Assembly (NCBI GenBank): GCA_020634335.1
Contig: JACKBY010000005.1
Span: forward strand, 124,001-188,000
Source of the DNA: Promineifilum sp.
GTDB lineage: Bacteria > Chloroflexota > Anaerolineae > Promineifilales > Promineifilaceae
DNA length: 64,000 nt
Reading direction: 5' to 3'
In this document: positions 10,198-20,422 of the stretch, piece by piece
Position numbering within the stretch: the first letter of the stretch is position 1
Layout of the letters: every line of letters starts with the position of its first letter
Notes under the pieces: generated by a model
The model's input: the letters and a program-made list of their open reading frames with translations, nothing else
What the model was told of the DNA's origin: nothing
Databases searched by the model: none
Program-made: the position numbers and the translations under genes

Positions 10198-10214
10198 TCG
10201 TCGCGTATCGTCCC

Positions 10215-12224
10215 ATGCGTTCCCGCCTCATCGCCGTCCTCGTCGTCCTCATCGTCCTGACCACGCTCAGCGCCGGAGCGCCCGCCTATTTGCTGGCGCG
10301 GCGACAACTGGAGCGGGGGGCCTGGGAGCGGGTGGACGCCACGCGGCGGGCCACCGAGTCGCTCTATGGGGCCGCTCTCGGCCGCGTCGTCGACCTGACG
10401 GCGCTGTTGTCGGAGCGGCCGACCCTGCGCCGCCTCGTGGCCGATGGTGACCCCGCCGCGCTCGAATCCTATCTGGCTACCTTCCGCGAGCAGAGCGACC
10501 TCGACCTCATCCAGATTTGTGGCGACGACGGGGCGCTGGTTGCCATTGACGTGGCCGCCAACTTGTGCGATCTGGCCCCGGAGACGGGGGTGATGCTGGT
10601 GGGGGGGCAGCCGGTCCTGCTGGCTCGCCGGTCCATCCTGGGCGAGGGCGCGCCGGAGGAGGGCGGCGCGGTGGTGACCGGGATTCGCCTCGATGACGAG
10701 TTTCTGACCCAGCTCAGCGCCAATACCGGCGTCGATCAGTCGATTCTGGCCGAGGACGGCCCGGCGGTCGTTTCCACGCTGCCGGCCGGGCCGGTCGCCG
10801 CCAGTCTGGTGCCCAACGGCTGGGCCCTGGACGTCGCCGGCGCGCCTTACTTTGCCGCCCGGTTCCCCTTGCCCGGCCGCACCGGCGACCTCTACGCCGA
10901 GGTGGCCCTGCCTGTGGCGAATCTGATGGCGACCGAGCGCGACGCGCTGTCGATTCTCGTGGCCGGCAGCGGGTTGGTGGCGCTGGCCGGGGTCGTGGCC
11001 GGGGCGTGGTTCATTCGCCGCCTCACCGCGCCGCTCGATGACCTGACGCGCGCCGCCGAGCAGATCAGCGGCGGCGATCTGGCTGCTCCCATTCCCCGCT
11101 TTGCGGGGCCGCCGGAGATGGCGACGCTGTCGGCGGCGCTGGAGCGCAGCCAGGGCACGATGCTGGAGGCGCTGGGCGAGCGCTCGCAGGCCCGCGACTG
11201 GCTCAATACGCTGGTGCAATCGGTGGTGGAGGGCGTCATTACCTTTGACAGGCGCGGCCGCGTCACTTTCATGAGCCAGGGGGCGGAGGTGATGACCGGC
11301 TGGTCGAGCGCAGAGGCCGTTGGCCGGCCGATCAACGATTTGCTGCCGCCGGCCGAGGCGACCCATGGCGACACCTTTCTGGATCATCTGCCGCCGGCGG
11401 GCGAAAAGCGCGAGATCGAGACGCGCACCCGCTTGGGCAAGAGCCTGGTGCTGGCGGCCACGGGCGCGCGCATGGCCCCGCCGGGCGACGACACGGTGCA
11501 GGTAGCGCTGGTGCTGCGCGATGTGACCGAAGAGCACGCGCTGCGCAATCTGCGCTCCTTCTTCCTGGCAAATATCTCGCACGAGTTCCGCACGCCGTTG
11601 AGCACCCTCAGCGCCTCGCTGGAGCTGCTGATGGACCAGGCCGATGACCTGACGGCCGACGATATCCGCGAGTTGCTGCGACCGACGCACCTGAGCCTGC
11701 TTAGTTTGCAAACGCTGATCGATAATCTGCTGGAGAGCAGCCGCATCGAGGCGGGGATGTTCGCGTTGCGGCGGCGGCCGGTGGCCCTGGAGGCGATTAT
11801 CAGCGACGCGCGGGCCATTGCCCGGCCGCTGCTGGAGCGGCGGGAGCAGGCGTTGGTGGTGTCGACGGCGGTCGAGCCGTCGTCGGTGGAGGCCGACCGC
11901 GGCCGCCTGACGCAAGCGGTGGTCAATCTGTTGTCCAATGCCGCCAAGTACTCGCCCATCGGCCGCCCCATCGACCTGTGGGTGACGCCGGGCGCGACAG
12001 GGGTGCGGGTGTCGGTGGGCGACCGGGGGGCGGGCATTCCGGCCGAGCAGCGGGCCAACGTGTTCCGGCGCTTTGTGCGGCTCGACGACGAGGGCAATGA
12101 GCAACAAGGGATGGGGTTGGGGCTGTACCTGGTGAAGAAGATCGTCGAGGCCCACGGCGGGACGGTGGGCGTAGATGATCGGCCGGGCGGTGGGGCGGTG
12201 TTCTGGTTCGAGCTGCCGGTGTAG
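10215..12224 (+). CDS. phoR: phosphate-regulon sensor histidine kinase (PhoR-like)
   Basis: A 669-residue membrane kinase. TM1 lies at about 5-25 ([14 protein letters not shown]) and TM2 at about 242-270 ([21 protein letters not shown]), enclosing a ~215-residue extracytoplasmic sensor of the double-Cache kind. HAMP (~271-325) and a PAS domain (~335-430, [17 protein letters not shown]) follow. The HisKA box is [16 protein letters not shown] with the phospho-His near 456. The ATPase shows [21 protein letters not shown] and [18 protein letters not shown]. The next gene is its OmpR-class regulator, followed by pstSCAB, which supports phosphate as the signal. It is larger than E. coli PhoR and adds the extracellular domain. 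The phoR name rests on context. Confidence 0.85.
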   Translation: MRSRLIAVLVVLIVLTTLSAGAPAYLLARRQLERGAWERVDATRRATESLYGAALGRVVDLTALLSERPTLRRLVADGDPAALESYLATFREQSDLDLIQICGDDGALVAIDVAANLCDLAPETGVMLVGGQPVLLARRSILGEGAPEEGGAVVTGIRLDDEFLTQLSANTGVDQSILAEDGPAVVSTLPAGPVAASLVPNGWALDVAGAPYFAARFPLPGRTGDLYAEVALPVANLMATERDALSILVAGSGLVALAGVVAGAWFIRRLTAPLDDLTRAAEQISGGDLAAPIPRFAGPPEMATLSAALERSQGTMLEALGERSQARDWLNTLVQSVVEGVITFDRRGRVTFMSQGAEVMTGWSSAEAVGRPINDLLPPAEATHGDTFLDHLPPAGEKREIETRTRLGKSLVLAATGARMAPPGDDTVQVALVLRDVTEEHALRNLRSFFLANISHEFRTPLSTLSASLELLMDQADDLTADDIRELLRPTHLSLLSLQTLIDNLLESSRIEAGMFALRRRPVALEAIISDARAIARPLLERREQALVVSTAVEPSSVEADRGRLTQAVVNLLSNAAKYSPIGRPIDLWVTPGATGVRVSVGDRGAGIPAEQRANVFRRFVRLDDEGNEQQGMGLGLYLVKKIVEAHGGTVGVDDRPGGGAVFWFELPV

Positions 12225-12248
12225 CGCGGCAAGAATCCGGCGCTACAA
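12222..12248. repeat. GTAGCGC...GGCGCTACA repeat ending in a -10-like hexamer
   Basis: Between the kinase and regulator genes, GTAGCGCGGCAAGAATCCGG and then CGCTACAAT form a short copy of the dispersed GTAGCGCCGG family. The terminal TACAAT (12243-12248) lies 8 nt before the regulator ATG (12257), which would fit a leaderless promoter. This is inference. Confidence 0.5.
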
Positions 12249-12256
12249 TTTTTGTC

Positions 12257-12949
12257 ATGAAAGTCCTGTTGGTGGAAGATGATCTGGCCCTGTCCGACGT
12301 CGTGGCCTTCACGCTGCGGCGGGCGGGCTATGATGTGGTGGCGGCTTATGACGGCCTGGCGGCGCTGGAGCTGTTCGAGTCGGCCGCGCCCGACCTGCTG
12401 CTGCTCGATCTGAATCTGCCGCGGCTCGACGGGCTGGGCGTTTGCCGGCGGGTGCGGGCGGGGAGTGACGTGCCAATCATCATCCTCAGCGTGCGCGGCG
12501 AGGACGAGGCGGTCGTGCGCGGCCTGGAGATGGGGGCCGACGACTACGTGGTGAAACCCTTTAGCCCCACGCAACTGGTGGCTCGCATCCGCGCCCTGAT
12601 GCGCCGGGCGGGCGTGGTGACCACGCCGGGCACGCTGGCCGCGGGCGGGCTGGTGCTCGACCGCTCGCGCGGCGAGGTAGCGCGCGAGGGGGACGGGGAG
12701 GCGGCCGTGCCGGTGCGCCTGACGGCGCTGGAGATGAAGCTGCTGGAGGCGCTGATGCGCGATCCCGGCCGCGTGCTGCCGTCCGAAGCGCTCATCGCCG
12801 CCGTGTGGGGGCCGGAGGGGGGCGACCGGACGATGCTGAAGCAGTTGGTCTACCGACTGCGCAGCAAGATGGAAGACGCCGCCGCCCCCAGCGCCATCGA
12901 GACCGTGCCGGGGATTGGGTATGCGCTGGGGAAGCGGGGCGAGTCGTAA
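12257..12949 (+). CDS. phoB: OmpR-family response regulator (PhoB/PhoP-like)
   Basis: A 230-residue regulator: receiver domain 1-115 with acidic pocket ED at 7-9, phospho-acceptor D51 in LLLLDLNLP, the switch residues and K in [10 protein letters not shown]. The winged helix (about 135-228) shows [31 protein letters not shown] and [12 protein letters not shown]. The C-terminus [13 protein letters not shown] is typical. It probably binds the 11-bp-spaced GTTACC array upstream of pstS. No ribosome binding site is visible; ATG lies 8 nt after TACAAT, so it may have its own leaderless transcript. A strong hairpin with a T-run follows. Confidence 0.88.
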   Translation: MKVLLVEDDLALSDVVAFTLRRAGYDVVAAYDGLAALELFESAAPDLLLLDLNLPRLDGLGVCRRVRAGSDVPIIILSVRGEDEAVVRGLEMGADDYVVKPFSPTQLVARIRALMRRAGVVTTPGTLAAGGLVLDRSRGEVAREGDGEAAVPVRLTALEMKLLEALMRDPGRVLPSEALIAAVWGPEGGDRTMLKQLVYRLRSKMEDAAAPSAIETVPGIGYALGKRGES

Positions 12950-12980
12950 TTGCCGCGGCCGGGACCGGCGCTTTGCCGGG

Positions 12981-13041
12981 GCGAGGCGGGGGCCGAGGTG
13001 ATCTGCCAGGCGGAGAATCTCGGCTCCTCGCCTCGTCTTTT
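12981..13041 (+). terminator. rho-independent terminator after phoB
   Basis: CGAGGCGGGGGCCGAG pairs imperfectly with CTCGGCTCCTCGCCTCG across a 21-nt loop and is followed by TCTTTT at 13036-13041. It separates the two-component genes from the pst operon. Confidence 0.7.
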
Positions 13042-13101
13042 AATGATTGACCGGAATGAATGGGCCGCCCGATAAACCGGCGTTGATTACGGCTTGCCCC
13101 T

Positions 13102-13156
13102 GTTACCAGTTTGTTACCCCACCGCGACCGCCCTCGTTACCGGGTCCTGCTACGCT
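13102..13156 (+). promoter_or_regulatory. Pho-box-like array and promoter of the pst operon
   Basis: Direct hexamers GTTACC at 13102, GTTACC at 13113, degenerate GCGACC at 13124 and GTTACC at 13136 give spacings of 11, 11 and 12 bp. PhoB/PhoP-class regulators bind tandem units repeated every 11 bp, so this is a good operator for the neighbouring regulator. A -10-like TACGCT at 13151-13156 follows the last unit by 9 bp, as expected where the regulator replaces the -35 contact. pstS starts about 75 bp further on. Confidence 0.65.
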
Positions 13157-13233
13157 GTCTGTATTGAGATGGACGTTTGTGCTTGCCGGGTCATTGCCGG
13201 TGGGCGGGCGTTCATGAGGGACAGGCAGTGTTA

Positions 13234-14217
13234 ATGATTACGAAACCATTTGCGAAAATAATTCTCTGGGTGTTGGTGGGGGGAATGGTACTGGTGGGCT
13301 GCGGCGGCAATGCCGCTTCCTCCGCGCCGGATGAGGGCCAGCCGCGCACCATCGCCGTTTCCGGCGCGTTTGCCCTGTTTCCCATGATGACAGTGTGGGC
13401 CGAGGCGTATTCGGCCGCCCATCCCGAGGTGCGCTTCGACGTGCAGGGCGGCGGCGCGGGCAAGGGCATGACCGACGTGCTGGCCGGGGCGGTGGACATC
13501 GCCATGGTGTCGCGCGAGATCAAGCCCGAAGAGACCGCGCAGGGCGCGTTCGGCGTGCCGGTCACCATTGACGCGGTCGTGCCGACGGCCAATGCCGGCA
13601 ATCCCCACCTGGCCGAGTTGCTGGCGAAGGGCCTGACGCCCGACGCGGCGGCGGCGGTGTGGATGAGCCGGGCGACAACGACATGGGGGCAACTGCTGGG
13701 CACGGACGCGGCCGAGAGCATCACCGTCTATACCCGCTCCGACGCCTCCGGCGCGGGTGAGGTCTGGGCGAAATACATGGGCGGCGCGGCCCAGGAGGAC
13801 TTGCAGGGGACGGCCGTGAACGGCGACCCGGGTCTGGCCGAAGCCGTGCGCCAGGACGCGCTGGGCATCGGCTATAACAACATCGGCTTTGCCTATAATC
13901 TGGAGACCGGCGCGCAGCTCGATGGCCTGGTCGTCATCCCCCTCGACCTGAACGGCGACGGAACCATCAGCGCCGACGAGCGATTCTATGACACGAAGGA
14001 CGCCATCGCCGCGGCCATCGCCGCCCGCACCTATCCGTTTCCGCCGGCCCGCGAGCTGTTTCTGGTGACGAAGGGCGCGCCCGACGCGGCCATCGCCGAT
14101 TTCTATCGCTGGATTTTGACCGAAGGCCAGGCGCTGGTGGCCGACGCGGGCTATGTGAACCTCAACGCCGAGCAGATCGAAGCGGCGCTGGGGCAGTTGG
14201 AAGGGGCGGGGAACTAG
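13234..14217 (+). CDS. pstS: phosphate ABC transporter substrate-binding lipoprotein PstS
   Basis: A 327-residue lipoprotein. The signal peptide runs through [13 protein letters not shown] with lipobox LVGC (Cys 23), so it is tethered outside the membrane. The fold is periplasmic-binding-protein type [22 protein letters not shown] N-terminus, then [25 protein letters not shown], then [16 protein letters not shown], the PstS phosphate-loop pattern. I chose ATG 13234 since the upstream extension (from 13177) would bury the signal peptide. The Pho-box array lies upstream, and a hairpin separates it from pstC, which commonly keeps PstS levels above the permease. Confidence 0.9.
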   Translation: MITKPFAKIILWVLVGGMVLVGCGGNAASSAPDEGQPRTIAVSGAFALFPMMTVWAEAYSAAHPEVRFDVQGGGAGKGMTDVLAGAVDIAMVSREIKPEETAQGAFGVPVTIDAVVPTANAGNPHLAELLAKGLTPDAAAAVWMSRATTTWGQLLGTDAAESITVYTRSDASGAGEVWAKYMGGAAQEDLQGTAVNGDPGLAEAVRQDALGIGYNNIGFAYNLETGAQLDGLVVIPLDLNGDGTISADERFYDTKDAIAAAIAARTYPFPPARELFLVTKGAPDAAIADFYRWILTEGQALVADAGYVNLNAEQIEAALGQLEGAGN

Positions 14218-14230
14218 ACCCGGATTAACC

Positions 14231-14276
14231 GGAGCACGCGGATCGCGTGGATGGAACTCCGCGCGATCCGTGTTCC
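14231..14276 (+). terminator. intercistronic hairpin between pstS and pstC
   Basis: GGAGCACGCGGATCGCGTGGA pairs imperfectly with TCCGCGCGATCCGTGTTCC. There is no T-run, so it more likely stabilises the pstS transcript or attenuates than fully terminates. The CGGAT words relate it to the dispersed GCGGAT/CTGTGGATT repeats. Confidence 0.5.
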
Positions 14277-14311
14277 GTCTATGTTGAACTGTGACGATTG
14301 AGGAGTATCGC

Positions 14312-15331
14312 ATGACGACCTTACAACCGGATTCACTGACTCGTAACCCGGCCGACGTGGGGTTTCCGGCCCTTCCGGCCGTGCCGCGCGACCGGCAGCA
14401 CAGCCGCGACCGGACGCGCGCCATCAAGGACGCCCTTGCCCGCCGGACCCTGTTCGTCGCGTCGGTTTTGCTCATCCTGTTGCTTGTCGCCATCGCTGTC
14501 GTCCTGGTGCGCGAGGCGCTGCCCATCCTGCGCGAGCACGCGCTGGTCGATCTGTTGACCTCGCGGGCGTGGCATCCCACGCAACTGGCCTTTGGTCTGC
14601 TGCCGTTCATCGCGGGGAGCTTCATTGTTACGGCCTTTGCCATGGTGCTGGGGGTCGTGCCGGCGGTGCTCAGCGGCATCTACCTGGCCGAGTACACGTC
14701 GGCGCGGCGGCGAACGATGGTGAAGCCGGTCGTCGATCTGCTGGCGGGCATTCCGTCGGTGGTTTATGGGCTGTGGGGCGTGCTGTTCGTCGTGCCGCTC
14801 ATTCGCGAGGTGATCGCGCCGGCGCTGGGCGGCACGCTGGGGACGCGCTTCCCGCTGTTCGCGGCCACCAATCCCAGCGGCTACAGCGTGCTGGCCGGAG
14901 CCGTGGTGCTGGCGGTGATGGTCTTTCCGCTCATCGTCGCCGTGACGGACGAGGTGCTGCGCAACATTCCGCGCCAGATGCGCGAATCGGCGCTGGCGCT
15001 GGGAGCGACGCATTGGGAGGCGACGTGGTGCGTCGTGCGCCACGCCGGGCTGTCGGGCATCGCCGCCTCGGTGGTGCTGGCTTTCTCGCGGGCTTTCGGC
15101 GAGACGCTGGCGATCATGATGGTCATCGGCAACACGCCGATCATCCCGCGCTCGATCTTCGACGCGGCCTACCCGCTGCCGGCGCTGATCGCCAACGCCT
15201 ACAGCGAGATGATGTCCGTGCCCCTCTATCAGTCGGCGCTGATGCTGGCGGCCCTGACGTTGCTGGCGATCGTGCTGCTGTTCAACATCGCGGCGCGGCG
15301 CATCGTGGTTCGTTTGGGAGCGAAGGTGTAA
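14312..15331 (+). CDS. pstC: phosphate ABC transporter permease PstC
   Basis: A 339-residue inner-membrane permease with about six membrane helices. The first is [18 protein letters not shown] near residue 45. The permease loop [24 protein letters not shown] (quoted in part: [15 protein letters not shown]) is the coupling motif that contacts PstB, and the ending [19 protein letters not shown] is a final helix. The start ATG 14312 has GAGGAG 8 nt upstream; the in-frame GTG 14291 has none. The gene is followed after 4 bp by pstA. Confidence 0.92.
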   Translation: MTTLQPDSLTRNPADVGFPALPAVPRDRQHSRDRTRAIKDALARRTLFVASVLLILLLVAIAVVLVREALPILREHALVDLLTSRAWHPTQLAFGLLPFIAGSFIVTAFAMVLGVVPAVLSGIYLAEYTSARRRTMVKPVVDLLAGIPSVVYGLWGVLFVVPLIREVIAPALGGTLGTRFPLFAATNPSGYSVLAGAVVLAVMVFPLIVAVTDEVLRNIPRQMRESALALGATHWEATWCVVRHAGLSGIAASVVLAFSRAFGETLAIMMVIGNTPIIPRSIFDAAYPLPALIANAYSEMMSVPLYQSALMLAALTLLAIVLLFNIAARRIVVRLGAKV

Positions 15332-15335
15332 GGCT

Positions 15336-16190
15336 ATGACGTACAATCGACGACGTAAACTAATGGACAAGTCGATGCGCTGGGTGCTGCGGCTGTCCAT
15401 CGCCTCGGCCGGGTTCGTGCTGCTGCTCATCCTGGGCATCATCACCTGGCGCGGGATTGGGGGCATGAGCTGGGACATGATCACCAAACCGCCGGAGGGC
15501 AGCTTTTATCTGGGCGGTGGGGGCGGCGTGCTCAACGCCATCCTCGGCTCGGTGGTATTGGCCCTGGGGGCCACGGCCCTGGCGGCCGTGATCGCCGTGC
15601 CGGTGGTGCTCTACATCCACACCTACGCCGGAAAAAGCCGGTTGGCCGGCCGGCTGCGGCTGGCGCTGGACGTGATGTGGGGGATTCCCAGCATCGTCTA
15701 TGGCGCGTTCGGTTTTTCGCTGATGCTGCTGGTGGGGCTGCGGGCGTCGCTGCTGGCGGGCATTGTGACCGTGGCGTTTGTGGCTTTGCCCATCCTGGCG
15801 CGCACGTTCGACGAGGTGCTGATGCTGGCCCCCAAGGAGTTGCGCGAGTCGACGCTGGCGCTGGGGACGACGCGTTTCGAGCTGGTGGGCATGTTGTTGC
15901 GCCAATCGCTGCCGGGGCTGCTGACGGCCGTGCTGCTGGCCTTCGGCCGGGCCATCGGCGACGGCGCGTCGGTCATGTTCACTGCCGGGTATACCGACCG
16001 GCTGCCACAGGGCCTTATGGAGCCGGTGGCGACGTTGCCGCTGGCGATCTTCTTTCAGTTGAGCGCGCCGTTCCAGTCGGTGCAGGAGCGCGCCTACGCC
16101 TCGGCCCTGATCCTGACGGCCATCATCCTGGGCATCAGCGTCCTGGCCCAGTACACCTCGCGCAAGCTGGGGCGCAATACCATTCGATAA
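15336..16190 (+). CDS. pstA: phosphate ABC transporter permease PstA
   Basis: A 284-residue membrane permease with six predicted helices (first: [19 protein letters not shown]). The cytoplasmic coupling loop reads [19 protein letters not shown], parallel to that of Pst[21 protein letters not shown] and [14 protein letters not shown] are typical PstA stretches. It begins 4 bp after pstC, so the two are translated together, and forms the heterodimeric channel of the Pst importer. Confidence 0.92.
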   Translation: MTYNRRRKLMDKSMRWVLRLSIASAGFVLLLILGIITWRGIGGMSWDMITKPPEGSFYLGGGGGVLNAILGSVVLALGATALAAVIAVPVVLYIHTYAGKSRLAGRLRLALDVMWGIPSIVYGAFGFSLMLLVGLRASLLAGIVTVAFVALPILARTFDEVLMLAPKELRESTLALGTTRFELVGMLLRQSLPGLLTAVLLAFGRAIGDGASVMFTAGYTDRLPQGLMEPVATLPLAIFFQLSAPFQSVQERAYASALILTAIILGISVLAQYTSRKLGRNTIR

Positions 16191-16215
16191 TCTGTGAAAT
16201 CTGTGGATTTTCTTC
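16191..16215. repeat. short CTGTGAAATCTGTGGATT repeat
   Basis: Reads AATCTGTGAAATCTGTGG and fills most of the 38-bp pstA-pstB gap. It belongs to the family seen at 6325-6467. Confidence 0.6.
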
Positions 16216-16228
16216 CCGGAGTTAGGAC

Positions 16229-16981
16229 ATGCAACACTCATTAGCCACGCGAAATCTGAACGTCTGGTACGGCGAACAACACGCCCTCAAGCAGATCAGC
16301 ATCGATCTGCCCATCAGGCAGATCACGGCCATCATTGGGCCGTCGGGCTGCGGCAAATCGACTTTTCTGAAGAGCCTCAACCGGCTGCTGGAGTTGAATG
16401 AGGCGGTGCGCGTCGAGGGGGAGGTGCTGGTGGATGGGCAGAATATCTACGCGCCGGGCGTAGACGTGACCGACGTGCGCACGCGCATCGGCATGTTGGC
16501 CCAGAAGCCTTTTCCGCTGCCGATGTCGATCTATGACAATGTGGCCTATGGCATGAAAATCCACGGCCTGGGCAACGGCCGCGTGGCCGAGGGGGTCGAG
16601 CGGTCGCTGCAAGCCGTGGGGTTGTGGTCGGAGGTGGCCGACCGGCTGAAGGCCCCGGCCACCGGCCTGTCCGGCGGCCAGCAGCAGCGTCTGTGCCTGG
16701 CGCGGGCCATCGCCGTGGAGCCGGAGATTCTGCTGTGCGACGAGTCGACCGCCTCGCTCGACCCCATCGCCGCCCAGGGCATCGAGTCGCTGCTGCTGGA
16801 GCTGCGCGGCCACTACACGCTGGTCATCGTCACCCACAATATTGCCCAGGCGCGGCGGCTGGCCGACTACGTGATGTTCATGTGGCTGGGCGAACTGGTG
16901 GAGCATGGCCCGGCGCAAACGTTCTTTCATGACCCGCAGGAAAAGCTGACGCAGGAATATCTGGCGCGGCGGATTGGGTGA
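16229..16981 (+). CDS. pstB: phosphate ABC transporter ATPase PstB
   Basis: A 250-residue ABC ATPase that powers phosphate import. Walker A is [14 protein letters not shown]-loop LAQKPFPLP, signature LSGGQQQRL, Walker [13 protein letters not shown] and switch His in IVTHNIAQ. The PstB-specific [20 protein letters not shown] region is present. GGAG lies before the ATG. phoU, often next in such operons, is not found; the region downstream is repeats and then a convergent gene. Confidence 0.93.
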   Translation: MQHSLATRNLNVWYGEQHALKQISIDLPIRQITAIIGPSGCGKSTFLKSLNRLLELNEAVRVEGEVLVDGQNIYAPGVDVTDVRTRIGMLAQKPFPLPMSIYDNVAYGMKIHGLGNGRVAEGVERSLQAVGLWSEVADRLKAPATGLSGGQQQRLCLARAIAVEPEILLCDESTASLDPIAAQGIESLLLELRGHYTLVIVTHNIAQARRLADYVMFMWLGELVEHGPAQTFFHDPQEKLTQEYLARRIG

Positions 16982-17067
16982 CGGGCGGCAGAAGCAGACG
17001 TCGCGCAGGCGAAAGAATCTATCGCGAGGGTGCGAAGTCGTCGGGGCACAAGAACAAATAGTGCCTT

Positions 17068-17155
17068 GAAACCTGTAGCGCAAGCTGTCTGGCTTGCTCT
17101 GGGGCGCAAGCTCGCGCTACGGTTGCGAGCTGGAAAGCTCGCGCTACGGTTGTGG
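17068..17155. repeat. CGCAAGCT-family palindrome cluster
   Basis: Three linked units of the CTGTAGCGCAAGCTGTCTGG / AGCTCGCGCTACGG type occupy the 181-bp gap between pstB and a convergent gene. Each can fold into a hairpin; they could act as a bidirectional terminator. Confidence 0.6.
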
Positions 17156-17162
17156 TTGCAGA

Positions 17163-19982
17163 TCACTGGATGACGGGCAAGTAGACCCGCGCGGCCGACC
17201 CCGGCGGCGGGGTGGGGCTGGGTGTGGCGGTGGGCGTCGGCGTGGGCGTGGGCATGGGTGTCACGCCGGGGGCCAGGTGGGTGAAGCGGCAGACGATGGC
17301 TTCGCCGGCGTCCAGGTCGATGGCAACGGCGCGGCCGGGCAGGTCCACGACGCTGCCGCTGTCGGTGTCGCCGTCGCACGTCACCCCGTAAAGCGACCAA
17401 TCTCCTTCGGGCCGCACCCCGACGACGTAGCGGCCCGGCGTCAGATCGACGAAGGACCGGCTGGGGCGCGACGGCGCGCGCAGGCTGAAGCCGCCCAGCG
17501 CGCCGTTGTAGCGGAATAGTGTGTCGTCGGCCGGGCCGGCGTCGTGGAGGATGGTGACGGCGCCGGTGGAATCCGGCCGCGACCCGACAAAGGTGCAGGT
17601 GATGGCCTCGTCCTCGTCCAGGTCGATGAGCGCCGTGGCCTCGTCGGGCAGGACGGTCGTGCCGCCGTCGCTGTCGCCGTCGCACGTGAGGGCGTCGAGC
17701 ACCCAACCGGCGGGCAGGAGTTGTTGCACGCGGTAGCCGCCGGGCGGCAAGGGGGCGAAGGTGCGCGAGGCGGCCGTGGGTGGGGTCAGTGTGAAATCGC
17801 CCAGGGCCCCGGTGAAGGGAAAGGCCGCGCCGCCGGCCGATTCGGCTTGCTGCACGATGGTGATGGCCCCCGCGCCGGACGTGGCCCGCGCGTGGCTGAA
17901 GGTACAGGCGATGGTCTCGCCCGCGTCCAGGTCGATGATGGCGGCGTGGTCTTCGGGCGACAGAACGCTGCCGCCGTCGAGATCCCCGGCACACGACAGG
18001 CGGCTCAGTTGCCATTGCGGGTGCAGCAGTTCGTGGACGCGGTAGGTGCCGGGCGGCGGGGTGAAGGCGCGCGAGCCGGCCGCCGCCGGCAGGGCGAACA
18101 GGCCCAGGTCGCCGGTGTAGATGAAGGGCGTGTCGCCGCCGGGCGTCGTCTCGTGGCGGATGATGAGTGCCGGCAGGGCGGCGGGCAGCAGCTCGAAGAC
18201 GCAGCCGATGGCCTCTTTAGCGTCAAGGTCGATCAGCGCGGTGGCGGCGGCCGGGTCGGTGGTCGTGCCGCCGTCCTTGTCGCCGGCGCAGGCGACGGCA
18301 GCGACGCGCCAGCCGTCGGGCGGCGTGGCGGCGACGGCATAGAGGGCCGGGGCGAGGCGGCCGCTGTGCATGTCGGGTTTGGTCGCCGGTCGCAACTCGA
18401 ACGCGCCCAATCCACCGGAAAAGGCCACGACCGGGTCGGCCCCCTGTGGCGCGCGGATGCTGATGCCGATGGTGTCGCGGTTGGGGCGCGACTGGAAGAC
18501 GCAGGTGATGGTCTCGCCGGGGTCCAGGTCGACCGTGACGGCGCGGGCGGCCAGGTCAACGAGGCTGCCGCCGTCGCTGTCGCCGCCGCAGCCCAAACCA
18601 TTGAGCTTCCAGCCCTTTTCCAGGAACTGCTGCAAGTGGATGGCTCCGGGGGCGGCCTCGACGCTGTAGATCATGTGTCCGTCCGCACCGAGCGAGAACG
18701 GGCCCAGGTCGCCGCCGAAGTCGAAGGGCGTGCCGTCGGCCACGGCCGGGTCATGGCGCACGGTCAGGCGGGGCTGGAATTCGAACGCCCCGGCGTCGCA
18801 ACGAGCGTCGCCGTCGCCGTCGCCGTCGGCCGGGCGGGGTTCGCCGCGCAGGTCGGTCGCCGGGACGCCGCCGGACGAGGGGCAGCCGCCGGCGGGGCCG
18901 GCGTCGATGGCGTTGCTGCCGAAGGCGGGCCGGCCGTCGGGCGACAGGGCGGTGGCCGGGCGGGCGGGTTGGCCGCAGCCGGGCTCGCCGGCCAGATTGC
19001 CGCCGCCTTGCACGGGCCCGGCGCACAGGGCGCGGCCGGCGAGGATGCTGTAGCGCAGGGCTGTGGCCGGGTCGCCGGTGGTGGCGGCGCCGGCCAGGGC
19101 GCTGCCGGCCGGGGCCAGATTATCCAAAAACGTCGCATAGTCGATCTGAATAGCGGCGTGGTCGTTGAACAGCGCGCCGCCGCGCGAGCCGGCTTCGTTG
19201 CCGGCCAGCAAGCTGTGGGCGAGGGTGAGCGTCCCGGCGGCGTAGATGGCCCCGCCGGCGGTGGCGGCGACATTGCCGGCCAGCGTGGCGCGCTGGAGAG
19301 CGGCCGCGGCGGGGTGGGCCACGTAGAGGCCCGCGCCTGCCGCGGCGTGGTTGCCGGTCAGGGCCGAACGAGCCAGGCTGAGCATCCCGGCGTCGAGATA
19401 GACGGCTCCGCCCAGCGCGGCGCGGTTGCCGGAGAGGGTGCTGTCCTCGATGGTGAGGCGGGCCCCGGCGGCATAGACGGCCCCACCCTGGGCTGCTTCA
19501 TTGTCGGTCAGGGTGACACGGCGCAGGGTCAGCTCGCCGCCGGGGGCCACGCGGACGGCTCCGCCGTATTGTCCGGCGGCGCGGCGGATGGTCAGGCCTT
19601 CGATGACGACGGCCGCGCCGGGGGCCACGGTCAGGACGCCGCCACGCGCCTGGCCGTCGAGGATAGTGGCCGCTGCGCCGTCGCCGGTGAGGGTCAGGGC
19701 GTGGGGCAGGGTGACTCCGGTCGTGGGATAGACGCCGGGGGCAAGGTGCAGGGCGTCGCCGGGGGCCGACTGGGCGACGGCCTGGCGCAGGGTGGCGCAG
19801 GGGGCGGCCGGGTCGAGGCAGAGGTTGCCGCCGTTGGCGTCGTTGCCGCCGGGAGCCAGATAGCGGGCGGCGGCGGCCGGTTCGGCCGACAGCCCGGCGG
19901 CCAGCGCGGCGCAGGCGATGAGGAAAAGGGCCAGGCCGGGCAGGAGGCGAGCGGCGCGGGGGCGGTGGTGGCGCGTGGTCAT
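17163..19982 (-). CDS. exported beta-helix protein with five prealbumin-like repeats and C-terminal YLPVIQ
   Basis: A 939-residue exported protein of unknown role. A signal peptide (about 12-38, LLPGLALFLIACAALAAGL) precedes a right-handed parallel beta-helix (about 40-400) made of GGAVYAAGARLTIEDSTLSGN-like rungs (part quoted: ARLTIEDSTLSGNRAA), ending in a GAFEF anchor-like turn. Five ~95-residue repeats follow, each with GDxDGGT, DLDxxEAIxCxF and a hydrophobic start, like the SpaA/prealbumin-like modules of surface proteins. A Thr/Pro spacer PTPTPTPTATPSPTPPP leads to the terminal ARVYLPVIQ. ATG 19982 lies about 10 nt after a TATCAT (minus strand), possibly leaderless. It is convergent with pstB. 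Confidence 0.85.
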   Translation of the reverse strand: MTTRHHRPRAARLLPGLALFLIACAALAAGLSAEPAAAARYLAPGGNDANGGNLCLDPAAPCATLRQAVAQSAPGDALHLAPGVYPTTGVTLPHALTLTGDGAAATILDGQARGGVLTVAPGAAVVIEGLTIRRAAGQYGGAVRVAPGGELTLRRVTLTDNEAAQGGAVYAAGARLTIEDSTLSGNRAALGGAVYLDAGMLSLARSALTGNHAAAGAGLYVAHPAAAALQRATLAGNVAATAGGAIYAAGTLTLAHSLLAGNEAGSRGGALFNDHAAIQIDYATFLDNLAPAGSALAGAATTGDPATALRYSILAGRALCAGPVQGGGNLAGEPGCGQPARPATALSPDGRPAFGSNAIDAGPAGGCPSSGGVPATDLRGEPRPADGDGDGDARCDAGAFEFQPRLTVRHDPAVADGTPFDFGGDLGPFSLGADGHMIYSVEAAPGAIHLQQFLEKGWKLNGLGCGGDSDGGSLVDLAARAVTVDLDPGETITCVFQSRPNRDTIGISIRAPQGADPVVAFSGGLGAFELRPATKPDMHSGRLAPALYAVAATPPDGWRVAAVACAGDKDGGTTTDPAAATALIDLDAKEAIGCVFELLPAALPALIIRHETTPGGDTPFIYTGDLGLFALPAAAGSRAFTPPPGTYRVHELLHPQWQLSRLSCAGDLDGGSVLSPEDHAAIIDLDAGETIACTFSHARATSGAGAITIVQQAESAGGAAFPFTGALGDFTLTPPTAASRTFAPLPPGGYRVQQLLPAGWVLDALTCDGDSDGGTTVLPDEATALIDLDEDEAITCTFVGSRPDSTGAVTILHDAGPADDTLFRYNGALGGFSLRAPSRPSRSFVDLTPGRYVVGVRPEGDWSLYGVTCDGDTDSGSVVDLPGRAVAIDLDAGEAIVCRFTHLAPGVTPMPTPTPTPTATPSPTPPPGSAARVYLPVIQ

Positions 19983-20422
19983 GCGGGCATTATGATAGCG
20001 GGGAAATCTTACGATTGGCGTAACAGCATGGACGAATCTGGAAAGGCTCCTGTTTCAACTTTTTACCCAGGGTTTTTCAGTTGTCGAGGTGTAGCGCCGG
20101 ATTTTTATCCGGAAGCCGGGAACGATCTGGGCCGCGGAGCCGGTTAAGGAACCGGCGTTACGGAAGGCGGCCGGGAGCGGGCTGGGCCGCGGAGCCGGAT
20201 AAGAAACCGGCGTTACGGAGGGCGTCGATTACTGGAAAGCCTGCTTTTCCCCAATTGTGTTCTGCCCAATCTATGCTACACTGTTCGTGGGAAGTTCACG
20301 GTTCGACTTGAGAAGGAAGGAGCAGGGCAGTTTCTGTGGGGACTGTGACTGCTTTTTTTATTGGTGCTTGAGCTCAACGGGCAAGCGAGACCCCTCGCCT
20401 CGCAGAAAAACAGGAGAATTCA
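19983..20422. other. 440-bp divergent intergenic region
   Basis: It holds the composite repeat at 20073-20238 and, closer to the rightward gene, a possible promoter TTGTGT (20255-20260), 16-bp spacer, TACACT (20277-20282). CGAGACCCCTCGCCTCGC before CAGGAG may fold. No gene is supported. Confidence 0.5.
20073..20238. repeat. composite MITE-like repeat, two internal units
   Basis: Begins TTTTTCAGTTGTCGAGG and ends CGATTACTGGAAA, giving imperfect inverted termini. Inside are GTAGCGCCGGATTTTTATCC units, each with a second hairpin GAGCCGGTTAAGGAACCGGC, and a T-T-ACGG junction. Relatives with the same ends occur at 23938, 30545 and 43793. Confidence 0.75.

Noticed and set aside
10161..12155. 664-codon frame opposite the phosphate sensor kinase
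   Set aside because: Shadow; the plus strand has all kinase motifs.
17544..20147. 867-codon open frame opposite the beta-helix gene
   Set aside because: Gly/Ala/Val low-complexity shadow of a gene with clear signal peptide and repeat structure on the other strand.
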